Source: Brugia malayi
Taxonomy: Eukaryota; Nematoda; Chromadorea; Rhabditida; Onchocercidae
Length of the DNA stretch: 64,000 nucleotides
Reading direction: 5' to 3'
Assembly (NCBI RefSeq): GCF_000002995.4
Contig: NW_025062479.1
Location: 22,874,721 to 22,938,720 of the forward strand
The notes under the pieces are model-generated. The model was not told the DNA's origin and searched no databases. It saw only the letters and a program-made list of their open reading frames with translations. The translations under genes and the position numbers were made by a program. Shown here piece by piece: positions 28,083 through 42,100 of this stretch. Each line of letters starts with the position of its first letter. Within the stretch, counting starts at the first letter, position 1.

Positions 28083-29070
28083 TTACCAGTTACAAGCCAA
28101 TTACAAACCACTTACAAACCAATTACAAACCACTTACAAACCAATTACAAACCGCTCACAAACCACTTACAAACCAATTACAAACCGCCCACAAACCACT
28201 TACAAACCAATTACAAACCAATTCCAAACCAATTACAAACCGCTCACAAACCAATTACAAACCGCTCACAAACCAATTACAAACCGCTCACAAACCACTT
28301 ACAAACCAATTACAAACCACTTACAAACCAGTTACAAACCACTTACAAACCACTTACAAACCAATTACAAACCACTTACAAACCAATTACAAACCAATTA
28401 CAAACCACTTACAAACCAATTACAAACCACTTACAAACCAATTACAAACCACCTACAAACCAATTACAAACCAATTACAAACCAATTACAAACCAATTAC
28501 AAACCAATTACAAACCACTTACAAACCAATTCCAAACCAATTACAAACCAATTAGAAACCAATTACAAACCAATTACAAACCACTTACAAACCAATTACA
28601 AACAAACCACTTACAAACCAATTACAAACCACTTACAAACCAATTACAAACCGCTCACAAACCAATTACAAACCAATTACAAACCAATTACAAACCACTT
28701 ACAAACCAATTCCAAACCAATTACAAACCACTTACAAACCAATTCCAAACCAATTACAAACCAATTAGAAACCAATTACAAACCGCCCACAAACCACTTA
28801 CAAACCAATTACAAACCACTTACAAACCAATTACAAACCACTTACAAACCACTTACAAACCAATTACAAACCACTTACAAACCAATTCCGAACCAATTAC
28901 AAACCACTTACAAACCAGTTACAAACCGATTACAAACCACTCACAAATGAATTATAAACCACTCACAAATGAATTACAAACCACTTAAAAATCAATTGCA
29001 AACCACTCACAAACCAATTATAAACCACCTACAAACCATTTACACACCACTTATAAACCGCCTAAAACCT
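28083..29070. repeat. Satellite of 11-bp unit TTACAAACCAA/C, about 88 copies
   Basis: The array alternates TTACAAACCAA and TTACAAACCAC, with less common CTCACAAACCG, CCCACAAACCG and TTCCAAACCAA variants. It often forms 22-bp dimers. Spacing is nearly constant at 11 bp for almost 1 kb; one break occurs near 28592, where an extra ACAA shifts the register. Both ends grade into degenerate copies (ACAAGCC at the left; CACAAATGAATTATAAACC at the right). Confidence 0.98.
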
Positions 29071-32000
29071 GTTTTATTTCATGTAATTGAAAATAAAAAC
29101 AAAAGTTTTTTGTGCTAATTACATTTCAGGATATTAGCGAACTATTCAAACTATACAAAATGGACAAATGCGTTAAAAAGGAAGTTGAAAAAGTAGAAAA
29201 AAACTGCAACCCAAAACAATTTTCGTTAATTTTTTTTGGATAAAGTTTTGGCTAGACATTTCTGGAAAATATTTGCATTGCACTGAGAATGACTCAATAA
29301 ATAATGCTTTCGCTTTCTCTATTGTGATAAATTCACTGCAGCCAGGTTGATGGATAGATCATTTACTACATTATGCTTCAACAGAAAAAAGTCGATAGAA
29401 CAGAGTTAAATAATACATAAAATTTGCTAAATTGATGGGTTAAATAAACGATATTCACAAAAGATTGTTTTAAATTACAATTAAAGGCAAGCGAAGAGAA
29501 CACATAGTTGGATATTCATATAAAACATATTTTGTCATTTCTTCGCTATTTATTGTTTTTAATTTTTGAAGACTAAGAATTGTGCAGATTTATAGCGCGG
29601 ATCAAGTAGTTGAAGTAATGACATGTTCATAGATCGCAAAACGATAACTTCTGACTCAGCATTTCATAGTAATATTGACTGTTTTTTTTTTGAACAGCTT
29701 CATTAATATTTGAAATTTATTTTTTTTTTATACACTGCTTTATTTATAAAAAGTGTTTTTTAGATTTTAGATGAGAAATACTAATTTAAAATGCCAATAA
29801 ACTGATTAAATAATGGGACAATCACATTATTTTACCAATTTCACTAGAGCAAAAAAATGAGCAAGAATGCTATATCAGTAAGGATACAGCAATTCAAAAA
29901 CAAACCTAAAGATCCGCATGAATTGTAAATTATCCTTTGAATCTATAGAATCAGCAGTTTTTGCTTAACTGATATCCTTTGCAGCTTAGCAACTAGTAAA
30001 TCGATTTGCATGTAACTAGGTCAACAGCTTTTTGTTAGACCAATTACAGGTCAACCTCATATTGTAAATTATATTTGTTTACGCATATTGCTTCCTGATA
30101 CTTATTGAAGGGGCATTGTGTATTTTTTACCAAGAACCACAGCAGTTAAATTTCAATTCTTTTTATCAACTTATTGTACTATTGTTTCTATTTATAAAGG
30201 AATTATTATATTCCTCTGTTACCCCACTTATTTTTTTATCTACATCCAACAAATCTCTCTGCAATCAAAATATTAATTAAAATTTCAAATTTTCCACGAC
30301 ATTTTTGTGCTGGGATGATTATCCAGCAATGCTGGAAAAATATTGGAATTGCTAAAATCTTATAGAATTTGTTTAAGGATAGTAATTGACAAGTACCGAA
30401 CAAATTATATGAACTACCACAAATAACAACATGTACTCGTTGTGTATTTTTAAGATGAAATTTCAGTTTAGCTTAGCTGTACTACTAATACAGTGATTAA
30501 ATTTTTGCAATTAAATTTTTTGGAGTGCAATTAAATTTTGAAAAAACAAGACGAAACTAAAATGTGTACATATTTGTGCTAATTCATATAACATCTAAAA
30601 ATTAGCGTTGACCAGGTTTTTGGATAAATTATATTCAATGGCCTGATCAATTTCCCAAAATGCATTATCTGTCAAAAATATATTAACCTTGTTGCTAATA
30701 AGCCTTATTATTTTTGAAATATAATATTGTAACATATGGTCCAATAGACTACTACCATTTTTTACAGAATTATTAGTAAATCTCGACTCTATATTATTAG
30801 GTTTTATTTCATCTGTAGTCTTGCAAAACTTGCAATATCAGTTTCAATAATTCTCGTTATCTTGATATCTGTATTAAAAAAGTTTATATTTAGTTTATAT
30901 TTATTGTATTCATACAGATTTAGATTTCAGAAAGAGTTAGGAGTAATTATAAAATCAACACTGTTAACAGTGCAGAGAGTGGATTCTTTTATTATGATAC
31001 GCATGATATCAATTACTTTAACACACTTGACAAATGTTTTATCAAAGCAATTAATTTACCTGATATTAATCTTTTTAAATTGATTATCAACTGATTAGAT
31101 ATGCACTGCACTTTTTTTTTATACTTTGTAAAGGATAACAGTTTCTATCATTCCTTTTCTTGTCTTCTAACAAACTCAAAACAATTTTTTTTTTTGTTTT
31201 TTTGATGTACAAGATGATTATTCAGAACAATGAGAAATTGATTGGTACAAAAAGTACTTTGTTGATTTGTTGCTTCTCGTGGAGTTTTAGATATTTACTC
31301 TTTGAATAATCATTTTGTATATCAAAAAAGAAACAAAAAAACGATTAAAAAAAAAAAAATGTTATTTTGGGTTTGTTAGAAGAGAAGGAAAGAACCGATA
31401 ATATTCGATTTAATTAGAGTTATCCGGAAGTTTATATGAAGGAAATATAAAACAGAAATATCTTTTATTATCACAACAAATAACATTTCGTTTTTGTTTA
31501 TTTCAAAATAATTCTTGCTATTATATGAATGTAAACAAGTCTGACTGACATGAAATGCATTTTCATACTATTAAAATATTCGTTCACTCAAAACTTATTC
31601 CGCCTAAGTGTAAACTGAGCTAGCATTAATTAAATTTTCAGAACAATAAGCGTAACGACCTCCTATTAATATACTTAGTTTAGGATGAACACGCCGCACT
31701 TTAAGGTTCAAAATAAATACAAGTTACTATCGAATGAAAGATATCTATTGTTGATTAATTCAAACGATGAATTCAAAAGTTTGTCAAAATGATATTTTAA
31801 CAGTTCATTGTTACGAAAGTAAGTATTCATTGCATCGATTAAAATTTAGATACATTCTTTCACTAAAGACAAAACTCTCATTTTGTGGTAAGATAATTAG
31901 GAATTAAGTGAAGTACAAAAAAAATTTCTATTTTCTTTATAGTATTACTTTAGCATAGCTCTCATTATATCTGCTTATCATTACATTTATCACTACATAT

Positions 32001-33028
32001 GAATGCAATGACAAAGAATATTATCAGTTCGGTAATGCTTGAAATTGGATGAAAGTGCGATTGCACAATGATAGGTATTGTAGATCAGGCATCACTCAGG
32101 GATTATATGGATTAACACAAATAGAAATATCACTGTTTGTTCTGTTCATATTGCCAGTCTTCGTTAAAACATTTATCAGTGATAAGATGTGATATGGATT
32201 TGACATATCCGTGACACTGAAAAGTGGATCTTCTGATTTATAGATAGTTATTTATGAATGTATGTATGTAAGCATGTGTATACGTTTGTAACTTACGTGT
32301 ATCCACGTATGCTTATGCGTATGTATATGTGTATATATAATTTACGTCTTCCAGTGATACGAATTATCCTCTCATTAATTAATAATGAAGCGGCAGTTGC
32401 ACACGAGGACACAGTTAACAATTGCACTGCTTTTCAATTACGACATCTGCGCAGATCTATTTTCTCCTTCTCAAAATCATTTTCTAAAAGTGAAATCAAT
32501 TTATTTTTTTCTGCAAAAAAAATTGTACATTTTCATCAATCCTTTTATTTCAAAATTAATTTCTCCAAAATCTTATTTTAAAACTAAAACAGCTAATACT
32601 AGAAGAAGCACTTTTTTATTGTTCACTTTTTATCAAACCATATATTATTATCAGAGTTAACAGATTCAAATCACATACTATCATGGTTTATGCAATGATA
32701 GAAAAAAGATATTAATGTTAAAACATACTCTTGAATGAGGCAATAACATGTTAAATTCGATTTTTGACTAATTATTATGTCATACAAATTCTTTTTTTTT
32801 ACAAAATATATTATATATTGCTGAACTTTGTTAATATAATACAAAAATTAATTAACCATCAATCATTCAATGATCACAAAGTAAGTATTATTTAGAAGAA
32901 ATGAAGAAGAAAATAGAGAAAAAATGTTGATCAGTAATGTTTACATAATAAAAATGAAAGTAATAATAATAACAATAGTTAATAATAATGACAATAATAA
33001 TAATAATAATAAATAGTAAATAATACAC
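29071..33028. other. Intergenic DNA between satellite and stomatin gene
   Basis: I see no gene. Base composition is less homopolymeric than elsewhere, consistent with old, degraded sequence. Contents include a palindromic element near 31.26 kb (own entry), a TGTATGTATG/ACGTAT-rich stretch at about 32255-32340, and a second TGACTCAGCAT motif (29654-29664). Open frames at 30862-31083 and 32258-32660 overlap in conflicting frames and show no family resemblance. Confidence 0.55.
31100..31430. repeat. Long imperfect palindrome (foldback or MITE-like element)
   Basis: Left-arm landmarks TTCTTGTCTTCTAACAAAC (31157-31175) and TTGATGTACAAGATGATTA (31202-31220) recur as reverse complements in the right arm as GGTTTGTTAGAAGAGAAGG and TGAATAATCATTTTGTATAT (31303-31322). 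The inner part is weakly complementary around a CAAAAAGTACTTTG centre (31249-31262). Arms of about 75-90 bp with poly-T/poly-A between the blocks are recognisable. No transposase is encoded. Confidence 0.75.
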
Positions 33029-36000
33029 TTATGAATGATGTGGTATAAATAATTGAAGAAGTTCTATTGGAAATGGGAATATTACTGTTGAATTTTTCTC
33101 GGCACTGCAAAATATAGTTTTAAATGAGAGGAAAATGAAAGAAATAAAATAAACAATAATTAATGTGTTTATGCAAAAATTACATAAACATAAATCATTT
33201 TATATACTAAATAATTGCTAAATGTGCATAATATAACTGCTTGTATCATACTAAATATATCATACATCATAAATATATCATACATCATTTTAAAATGAAG
33301 TTTTAAAACTTGGAAAATTTGAAAAGATTAAACAACTCTTTGATTGATTTATTATATTAAGAAATTTTAAATAACTTGAAGTTAAAAATTAAACCTGATA
33401 GAATTGAGAGTTTGAAGATAACGTAATTGAATTGCACATGGTGATTCAGCAATCATATTTGCAGCTTCATTAAGAGATTCTGAAGCTTTCTTCTCACCTT
33501 CCGCTGCTATCACCTTCAAAAACAGTAATCAAACTAAGTAAGTTATATGATTATTTTTGATATTTTGCATTACTAAATATTGAATTTGATTATCGAATTA
33601 CTGGTATTGCAGTATAATTAATTAAGTTGGATGAATAGAAATGCATTGAAATGAATTACGATAAACTCATGTTAAGGTGAGATCAAGTAATTAAGTACTC
33701 TCAAATTCAGAACTAATGATTTGTGTACTATTCAGATATTTTTAGATAATTTTAATTTAACTATTATTTCTGTTTGCATACCTTAGCACGTGCTTCACGT
33801 GCAGCTTCAGCTTCAGCGGCCATAACACGTTGTAATTGCACAGGTAGACGAACATCTTTCACTTCAACCCGTTCCACTCGAACACCCCATGGACCGGTTG
33901 CCTCATCCAAAGTATTCTGGAAAATATGATCAATATTTTAATTAATTTCACTTTATTGAAAAAATTTTTTTTCCTCAATTTATAATTTATAAATATTATT
34001 TCCACGAACATTTTGTTTTAAACATTTTGCTGAAATATCTTTCATGAAAAAATCCAATTAAAAGATATAACATCGAAGTGCAAAAAATGAAAATAACTAA
34101 GTTAACAAAAATTAAAACCAACTCAATTATCAACAATCAAACTTATCGATTAAATTAAACAAATCACTATTTTATTCTTAAAATTCATTTTTCTTTTTTT
34201 AGTGCAAAAAAATTATATTTTATTTCAAATTTTCAACTTTTAGCATTCAATTGATAGAAGTAAAAATGATTTTTTTTTTTATTTTCATATTTAAATGAAT
34301 GAATAACTTACTTGCATTTGCATAGAAATAGCTTCTCGATCGCTGAGCATTTCAGCTAAAGTTTTTGTACCAAGTATATTCCTAAGTGTTGTTTGTGCTA
34401 ATAATTTAGTGGAACGACCAGCATCCTCAACATTTGTTACGGATACAGTGGCATTCGAAATACGGAAATATATGACTGCATCTACAGCTACTGTCACCGA
34501 ATCGCGTGACAAAATCTAAATTTTATTGTTATTTTATAAGATGAATTCTTGAACAGGAAAAATTAAGCAAGTAAAAAAAAAAAAAAATTTCTTTAATTTG
34601 AAAAAAATGAAAAAATTGTTGAAATTTCAACATTTTTGATAAATGATTATAAAAAGGAATTCAATTAAAAGATACGTAATGCTATTAAGAAAAGATATGC
34701 TTTGTTTGATGAAAAATTTAATCTAACATTTTAATGCTATCAATAAATTATTACATTGTTATGCTAGCGACTCAATTAAACATAATTAAAAACATACAAA
34801 TCTTTTTGAGTTATGAATTAAATGAAAGAAAAAAGGAAGTAAATTATTATAATAAAATTAAAATAAATAAGTAAAAAAATACCTCCTGTGGTGGTACATC
34901 AAATGATACAACACGTAAATCCACTTTCCTGTAGGAATCAATGCATGGCAAAATAAAAAATAAGCCTATAAGAAGCATATATAAATATTATAAAATATTT
35001 CCGAGTGCAAATATAAATTTAAAAAAATAAAAATTTTTCTAAAAAAAAAAAAAAATAATAATAATACCAGGTCCTCGAGCTTTACCAGTCATTAATCTTC
35101 CCAAACGAAATATCACTGCTCGTTCATATTCTTGTACAACCTGAAATAATTTCACTGAAAATATTACTTATTATGCTAATCATACATATAAAAAAATTCA
35201 TAAATGATAAAATGATAAATTAGAGAAAAAACCGATCAAAATTTTGAATTTTTTTCAAAAATTATTTTTTATCTCTCGTTACATTCCTCTTTCGCTATGT
35301 CTCTTTTTATCTTCTACTTTTGACCTTGTTGTCATCTACTTTTTCTTTTTAAAATTATTTTTAAAATTCATGAAAAAAATTTTTTAATTGTAAGAAATCA
35401 GTAATTAATCTAAATTTGAAACCTTAATACAAGCGCAAGCTGAAAATGGTAGCGTTAAAAAGACGACAATATATGCCACAATTATAAGTATCCAACCACA
35501 AATGCCAAGTTCGAGTTTGATAGTAGCTGGAATCATTTACAAATATTTTGAATTAAAATTGTTTATAATGGAAAAAACAAAGTAAAAAAATAGTAAACAA
35601 TGACCTTTAAACTAATAAATGTTGAAAAAAAATTGTTAAAAATTTATGAAATTTTGAATTTGCAAAAAAAAAAAAAAGCTGAATTGATAAAATATAATAG
35701 TGGAAAGACAAAATTTTAAATTATGATAAGTTGCAAAAATAAAATGAAACAATTAAATTCAATTTGCTTCTTATTGCTTTTTATGTAAAATAACGAATGA
35801 ATAAAATGAATGAGAAATTAATAAGCAAATACAGTAAGAAATGATAAGAAATGCAGATAAGGAAATTTATTTAAAAAAAAAAAAGAAATAAGGCAATTAT
35901 TGAATTAATTAATAAGCACTAATCATATAAACAAATTAATCATATAAGTAAACATTAATGAAAGTCTTCAATTTCAAAACATCAAAATATATCCGTTAAA

Positions 36001-36170
36001 TTATTTATTCAGTTCAAATATTCTAAAATGAATAATTAATTAGGAAGTTGGAAGAATGTGATAACTTGATAACTTAAATGTGATAACTTACGTTCGAACG
36101 AAAATGATAAGCGCTTTGGTCGTGGAGTATTTGCGGCACGATGCCTAAGGGACATATTATGTTGAAGCAT
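33029..36170 (-). CDS. Stomatin-family membrane protein (MEC-2/STO type), 290 aa
   Basis: Eight exons on the minus strand, in coding order: 36170-36092, 35526-35423, 35140-35068, 34965-34883, 34515-34312, 33916-33782, 33513-33395, 33104-33029 (TAA), total 873 nt. The product is a monotopic membrane scaffold. Basic N-terminus (1-33), a hairpin membrane segment [20 protein letters not shown] (34-53) with the conserved Pro53 of the cholesterol-binding stomatins, then Cys57 and Cys59 as likely palmitoylation sites. The PHB/band-7 domain follows ([16 protein letters not shown], about 62-77; [17 protein letters not shown], about 184-200) and the helical [18 protein letters not shown] stretch (about 214-231) that mediates oligomers. 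In nematodes MEC-2, UNC-1 and STO proteins regulate DEG/ENaC channels or gap junctions. The sequence is closest in wording to MEC-2/STO-2/STO-4 rather than UNC-1, and it lacks MEC-2's long N- and C-terminal extensions. Start is the first ATG of the 5' exon. Confidence 0.95.
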
Positions 36171-39100
36171 TTTAATTTTTCTTTTGAAGTTTTCAGAAGA
36201 TGAAATAAAATACAATGTTGCGTGAATTTCACATATTTCTTAATCCTTTTATCATCATTTTACTTCCGTAAAATTTGAACGGATCAGGAAATATGCATCA
36301 GAAAATGTAGTCGTTTTGATCTGTGTCTATAAATAATTTAATCAATCAAATGATAATGAAATTAGCACTATATTGAGAAGCGGAAATTATTGTTACACAA
36401 ATATTTACAATTATTCAATAATTTTTTTTTTTAATCAATAAAACAATTATAAATTACATTTTTACGTCATTGTTCAGATTTTTGCTTTAGTTATTTTGAA
36501 ACATTTCAACAAACAAAATAGTTTAAAAAAATTTCAGAAAAAAACAAAAAAAGAAATTATTTGAAAAAAAAAAAAAAACGAAAATTGAAAATATTAGTTT
36601 TGTTTATTAGAATATGAGCTATTTTTTTTAACTTATCTTTCTAAAAATGATAAATAATTGATCATAATTACTAAATATCCATTCTATCTCTTCTAATTTA
36701 TAATTATCGTCAAAAAAATCCATATTTTTCCCAATCTTTCATCTTACAAACAAAAATATGTGCGTGCGGTAATTTTGCCCACACAACAAAAGCGCCAACT
36801 TATTTGTGAAGGAGTGGAATATTGACATATATTAATTACTCAATGGATATTTCAATGACTAATTATTCAATGATGTCATGAAAACAACAATCTATGGCAA
36901 TTTGAAATAGATTGGTTAAACTGATAAGAGTTATTACGATCAATGAAGTTTAAGTTAAGAAGCAATGATAACTTATCACTATTGTCATACTATATATTTT
37001 TTCCTTTCTTATGCATTGCTAATTGTATTTTCGCAATAAAAGACAGACAATAATAAATGATTATTGATTAAATTAAAATTAAAAGTAAAGTTAAATTAAA
37101 AGTAAAAAGAAAATCTTTTGGAAAATTTTTCTAAAAAAAAAAAAAAAAATATTTAAAAAAAAGGCAAGAAAAATTGAATGAATAGCATATTATCCCATAG
37201 GAATTTCATTTCTCCCTCCATCTATCTCTTCCCTCTAATTTATTTCATTTGCGCTCTTTAATTTGCGCCATTCCTTTCCTAAACCATTTAGATGATAATA
37301 TTTATTTTTATTTATTTATTTTATTTTTTTTTTAGAGAAAAATTAGTCTAAATTATGCAATAGCAGATTGAACTAGTAATTATTGATTAAAATTAATCAT
37401 AAGATAAAGTGTAAATTTCAAGCGGAATGAAAATTAGATGTAAACAGAATAGTTTGTGTAGTAATTAAGTAAATAAATTTTGAATAAATAAACCATTAAA
37501 ATAAAATAATTGTTACCTTGCACAAGCTTTTTCAAAATAACATTCATTATTACTTAGTATGAAATGAGTTTTAGTACTACAAATATCATTATTTTCTTAA
37601 CGATGAATAGTTTAATTTAGTTAATTAGTTGAAAAATTTTTTCTAATTCATATTTATCATTCTTACAGGCCTAGACTTACTTATTTACTTCATTTACCTT
37701 ACTTTCAATTTATTTACTTCGTTTAGATCACGTCAATTTAACTTTATCTAATTCTTTGCAACAACAGTTGATTTGATCTATCATCGGCCTATTCTCATCA
37801 GTCATTTGTCAAATTATTCTTCTCCTGGGATTTCGACAGAATCTCAAAAAAAAAAAAAAAAAAAAGCAAAAGAAAGAAACAGTTTTACAATCGTTTTATT
37901 TCTAAATTTTCTCTTTATACAACTCTTATCTAATAAATTTGACAATATTTTTTTTTTTTTAAATTTTTTTTAGCAAAAAATTTTGAAATAAATTTTAATT
38001 ACTTCATAATTTGTAAAATTGTTGCAATTATTTGAAATTATTCAAAAAACAAAAATGAATTAAAATCATTAGCTTTTTTTTTCTGAATTTTTATATATTT
38101 GTAAAATAAAAAAGCAATTTGATATAAAAAATTATAAACGTTCTACCAAAATTTGAGTTATCAACACCGATAGGTAAGTAAAACTTTAAAATTCATAACA
38201 CACAAAAAAAAAAAAATTAATGTTATTAAATTACAGCGTTGACGTTTTGCGTTATTTGGTGTAAATTAAGAAAAGGAAACTTCATGTGGAGTTTTAATTT
38301 TTTTATTGAAATGAATTAAATATATAACCGAATTAAACTGAAATGAATTAAGCATAAAATTTAATAATTCGTGAATTTCAATTCTTGAGTAACTGAAATA
38401 AATTAAATACAAAATTTAACAATTCCTGAATTTCTATCAATTAATTGATTCACAACATATGCAAAGCTATTAATTTAATGCTTATTTGAAATTTAAACTT
38501 TAAAAAAAGTTCAAAAGTTAACTATAAAGCAGTATCTGAGGAATTCAGTTTTATTTACTTATAACTTTATTTAGTTCATTGACGAATAACTTTAATTAGT
38601 GCTAATTTCTTTTTAGATCATTCATTGATATATAAGTTAAATATTTGTATTTCACTATTTCATGCATTTATTGTTTCATTTAATTATGTTAAATTCATCT
38701 CAAAAATGAAATCATAAATAAATGTAAAATTTTGTTAGCTATTAATTTATCACAAAACTATAAAATTCTGCTAATAATTTTAATACTTTCTGCTAAATTC
38801 TGCTAATAATTTTAATACTTTGAGCAAAGAATGCGAGACAGAAAGATTATGAGAAAAATAAATTTAATTCTGACATCAAAAATAAATCATTTCACTCCTC
38901 TGACAGTAAATATCTTGACAAATTTCTGACAGATGTATTTTTTCATTTTTTTATTTTTTGTCATTTTATTTTATTTATTTATTTGTCATTAAAGTTCTTC
39001 TCTTCCTGCCATATAAAATAAAAAATTATGGTAGTAAAATTGCTAAATAAAATAAAAATTTTTATTGGTATCTTCAAACATTATAATTTCAATATATTGA

Positions 39101-42100
39101 TGTAATGTGAAAAAATAAAAAATAAAAAAACACTATAAAATTACTATTTCAATAAAATTTCTTGGAAGAGAGAGAGAGGGAGAGAGAGAGAAAAAAAGAA
39201 GGAAAATTTTACTATACTAAAAAATTTCAATATATTTTAAATAAATAATAAAAATTTTTTTTTTCACTTTTTTTTTTTTTAAAGAAAATTTTAAAATCAT
39301 GAAAATTTCAGTGGCAAAAAAGTGGTAGGAAAAAAAAAAAGAAATAAGTATAAAGAAGAAGAGAGAAAAAAAAAAATGATTAATTGAAAATGATGTAGTT
39401 CAGGAAATTTTATTAGCTTCTTGAATTAGCTGAAGAGGATAAAATGAAATCGAATCAACTAATAATATTTGTTACAGAGAGAAAGAAAGAAAGAAAGAAA
39501 GAAAGAAGAGAGAGAGAGAGAGAGAGGGAGAAAAAAAATGAAAAATAAGGAAAGGTTTTAAATTTATTCTTTGATCAATTTGATGAAAAAAAAAAAAGCA
39601 GTAATTTATAGTCAATTATTTTTTTTTTTTATACGACAACCATATGAATTACATATCATAAATTTTTACCATAAAATATTTAAAGTTTTTTTTTTTTTGT
39701 TTTTATTTTTTTATTTTTTTTAAATTTTAAAAAGATTAGAAGAATGATTGAATGAAATGAGAATGTTTTGTTGAATGAAAAGATGAAACTTTTTCGTGTT
39801 TATCAAATCAATTAAACTTATTTTTCGAAATAATTTATCATGATGAAGAATTTGACGAAATAATAAAATTAAATGAAAAATGATAGCATAAATTTAAAGT
39901 ATTTTAAAGTTTAACAATGTGTGTGTGTGTGTATGTATGTGTATGTGTTTTGCAACAAATATTAAAATGATAAACAATAACTGATAAAATGCTTTTTTTT
40001 TTTTTTTTTTTTGATTGCTTCTCCAAGTTTTAAATCATTTTTCTTAATTAAAGTAACATACTAAAGAGAAACCACTTTCGAGAGACCATTTTTTATTATA
40101 TTTTTAAAAGTTTAAATCCAAAAATATTTAGAATTTAAAGTCTTAAATTCTAATTAGAAGTATTTGATGTGTCATACAAATGATCCAATATACATCTTCC
40201 AGTTGTCACATAAACATATGTATGACGGAAATGTCACATCAAATAAGCATATTGGACAAAAAAAAAAAAAAAAAAAAAAAGCAATCGAGAAATATAAATT
40301 TTAATTTACTTTTAATTAGCTGTTTGAATGTTGAAAAAAATGCAAAGAAAAATTTGCTAAATAAATAAAAAGCAAAACAATTGATGAGCATTTAGAAATA
40401 TCACTTTTGACAAGTTTGATTTACTTTTTCTAATTGAAACAAAACCAACTGTTTGAATATTTGTAAATTGTGCTTTTTTGTTTTTTGTTTTTTTTTTTTT
40501 TTTCGCTTTTCTTCTACAAAAATTTTTTGTCAAAAAATTCTCGAATTTTTTTCTTTTCTTTGTTTAAAATTTGAATTGAACAGATGAACTTGTTATCTAA
40601 TTTGTGCAAAAAAAAATTGAAAAAAATTTTTAAATCTTTTGAAATTTATTGCCAAATTGTCAAAACAAAAAACAAAAAAACACTTCCTTTAAGTTAATTT
40701 TGAAATACTGAATCTAAATTTAGTTCATTTGTTTAGTTTCTCAGAATTTTGTTAGATCAATCAAGATTTGAAGAAGGAAGTAACTGATTGAGTACTATTC
40801 AAATATGAATTAAATAAATTCCATTTCGAAGAATTTTATTTTTTCAAATTTATACAAATTTAGATTAAAGAAATTATAGCAGTTTGATATGCACAATCAA
40901 TAAATAGTGATTATTTTTCAGCAAATACTAATTAAAAGTTAATTAATTGATTGAGATTAATTTATCATAAATGTAGATTTTTTATGTCTCTTAAATTTTC
41001 ATCTAAATATACAATAATTATTTTTCATTTAAAATGCTGTCAATGAAATTACTAATTGGTCAAATTGCCAAATGAAAATTTAACTAATTTTGATGACTAA
41101 ATGCAACTAAGTATAAAATATTAAATTAGGCAATTAAAATTCGGAGAAAAAGAAATTATAAATGCATTAAGTTCGAGAATTGAAAATTTTTTGAAAGAAT
41201 TAGCAAATCATAATTTTGTCATTTTCAAAACTTTTATGATTACAACAAATTTGAAAATTCTTTTTAATAAATATAATTTAAAAAAAAAAAAAAATTCAAA
41301 TTTGTAAAAAGAAAGAGAGAGAGAGAGAGAGAAAAAAAAAAAGGAACAAAATGAAAAATAAAACGATTGAGTGAAATATATGTATGTGTATGCAAAAGGC
41401 TTCGATATTGAAGCAAATGATGTATTCGACTTCAAATGGCTATTTAAGCCATCATTTTAAATTAAGAAAATATTTTCAATCCTTGAAAAACTCTTTTCTC
41501 TCTCTCTCTCTTCCTCTCTCTCCCTCTCCCTTTCCCTCTTCACTTTTTTCTTTTAAATAAGAAAAGAATGATTAGAAATGAAATTAATCTCTTTCATTTG
41601 ATAATAATGTAATACACATAAATAATAGCTAATTTAATTTTAATCTGATGATAATCAATCAATAATAGATCACAAAATATTATGATACTCAATAATTGAT
41701 CACTTAATTCAGTTTTTCTTATCTTCTTTCTTTATTTCTCCCTCTCTCTCTCTCATTTATGAACTTTTACTTATTATTTAAAGTGAAAAAAAAAGAAAAA
41801 TAAAAAATGGAAGAGAGATGAAGAAAGGGAAGAAAAAAAAGTATTTGAAAAGTAATAATAATTAAATTTTTTCTTTGGCTCTAAAAATAAATTTATCGAA
41901 AAAGAAGCGAAAAATTTTCTTTTTTTTTCCATCAAATTTCTATTTTCTATGCTTTTGATTCAAAATAAACATATCATTTCGAATTAATCGCTTTTTTTTT
42001 CTTTTTTTTTCTTTTTGAATATAGCAAATAAAAAAAACAAAATTTAATGTCTTGAAGTTCTCTTTTTTTTTTTTTTTTAAACTAATCTTTTTAACCTTTT

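Noticed and set aside
28083..29070. Regular repeat-spacer array resembling CRISPR
   Set aside because: The unit is only 11 bp with no unique spacers, in a eukaryotic intron-rich context; it is a satellite.
32258..32660. Two overlapping plus-strand open frames of 107 and 91 codons
   Set aside because: They overlap in different frames, begin in TGTATG simple repeat, and have no family resemblance.
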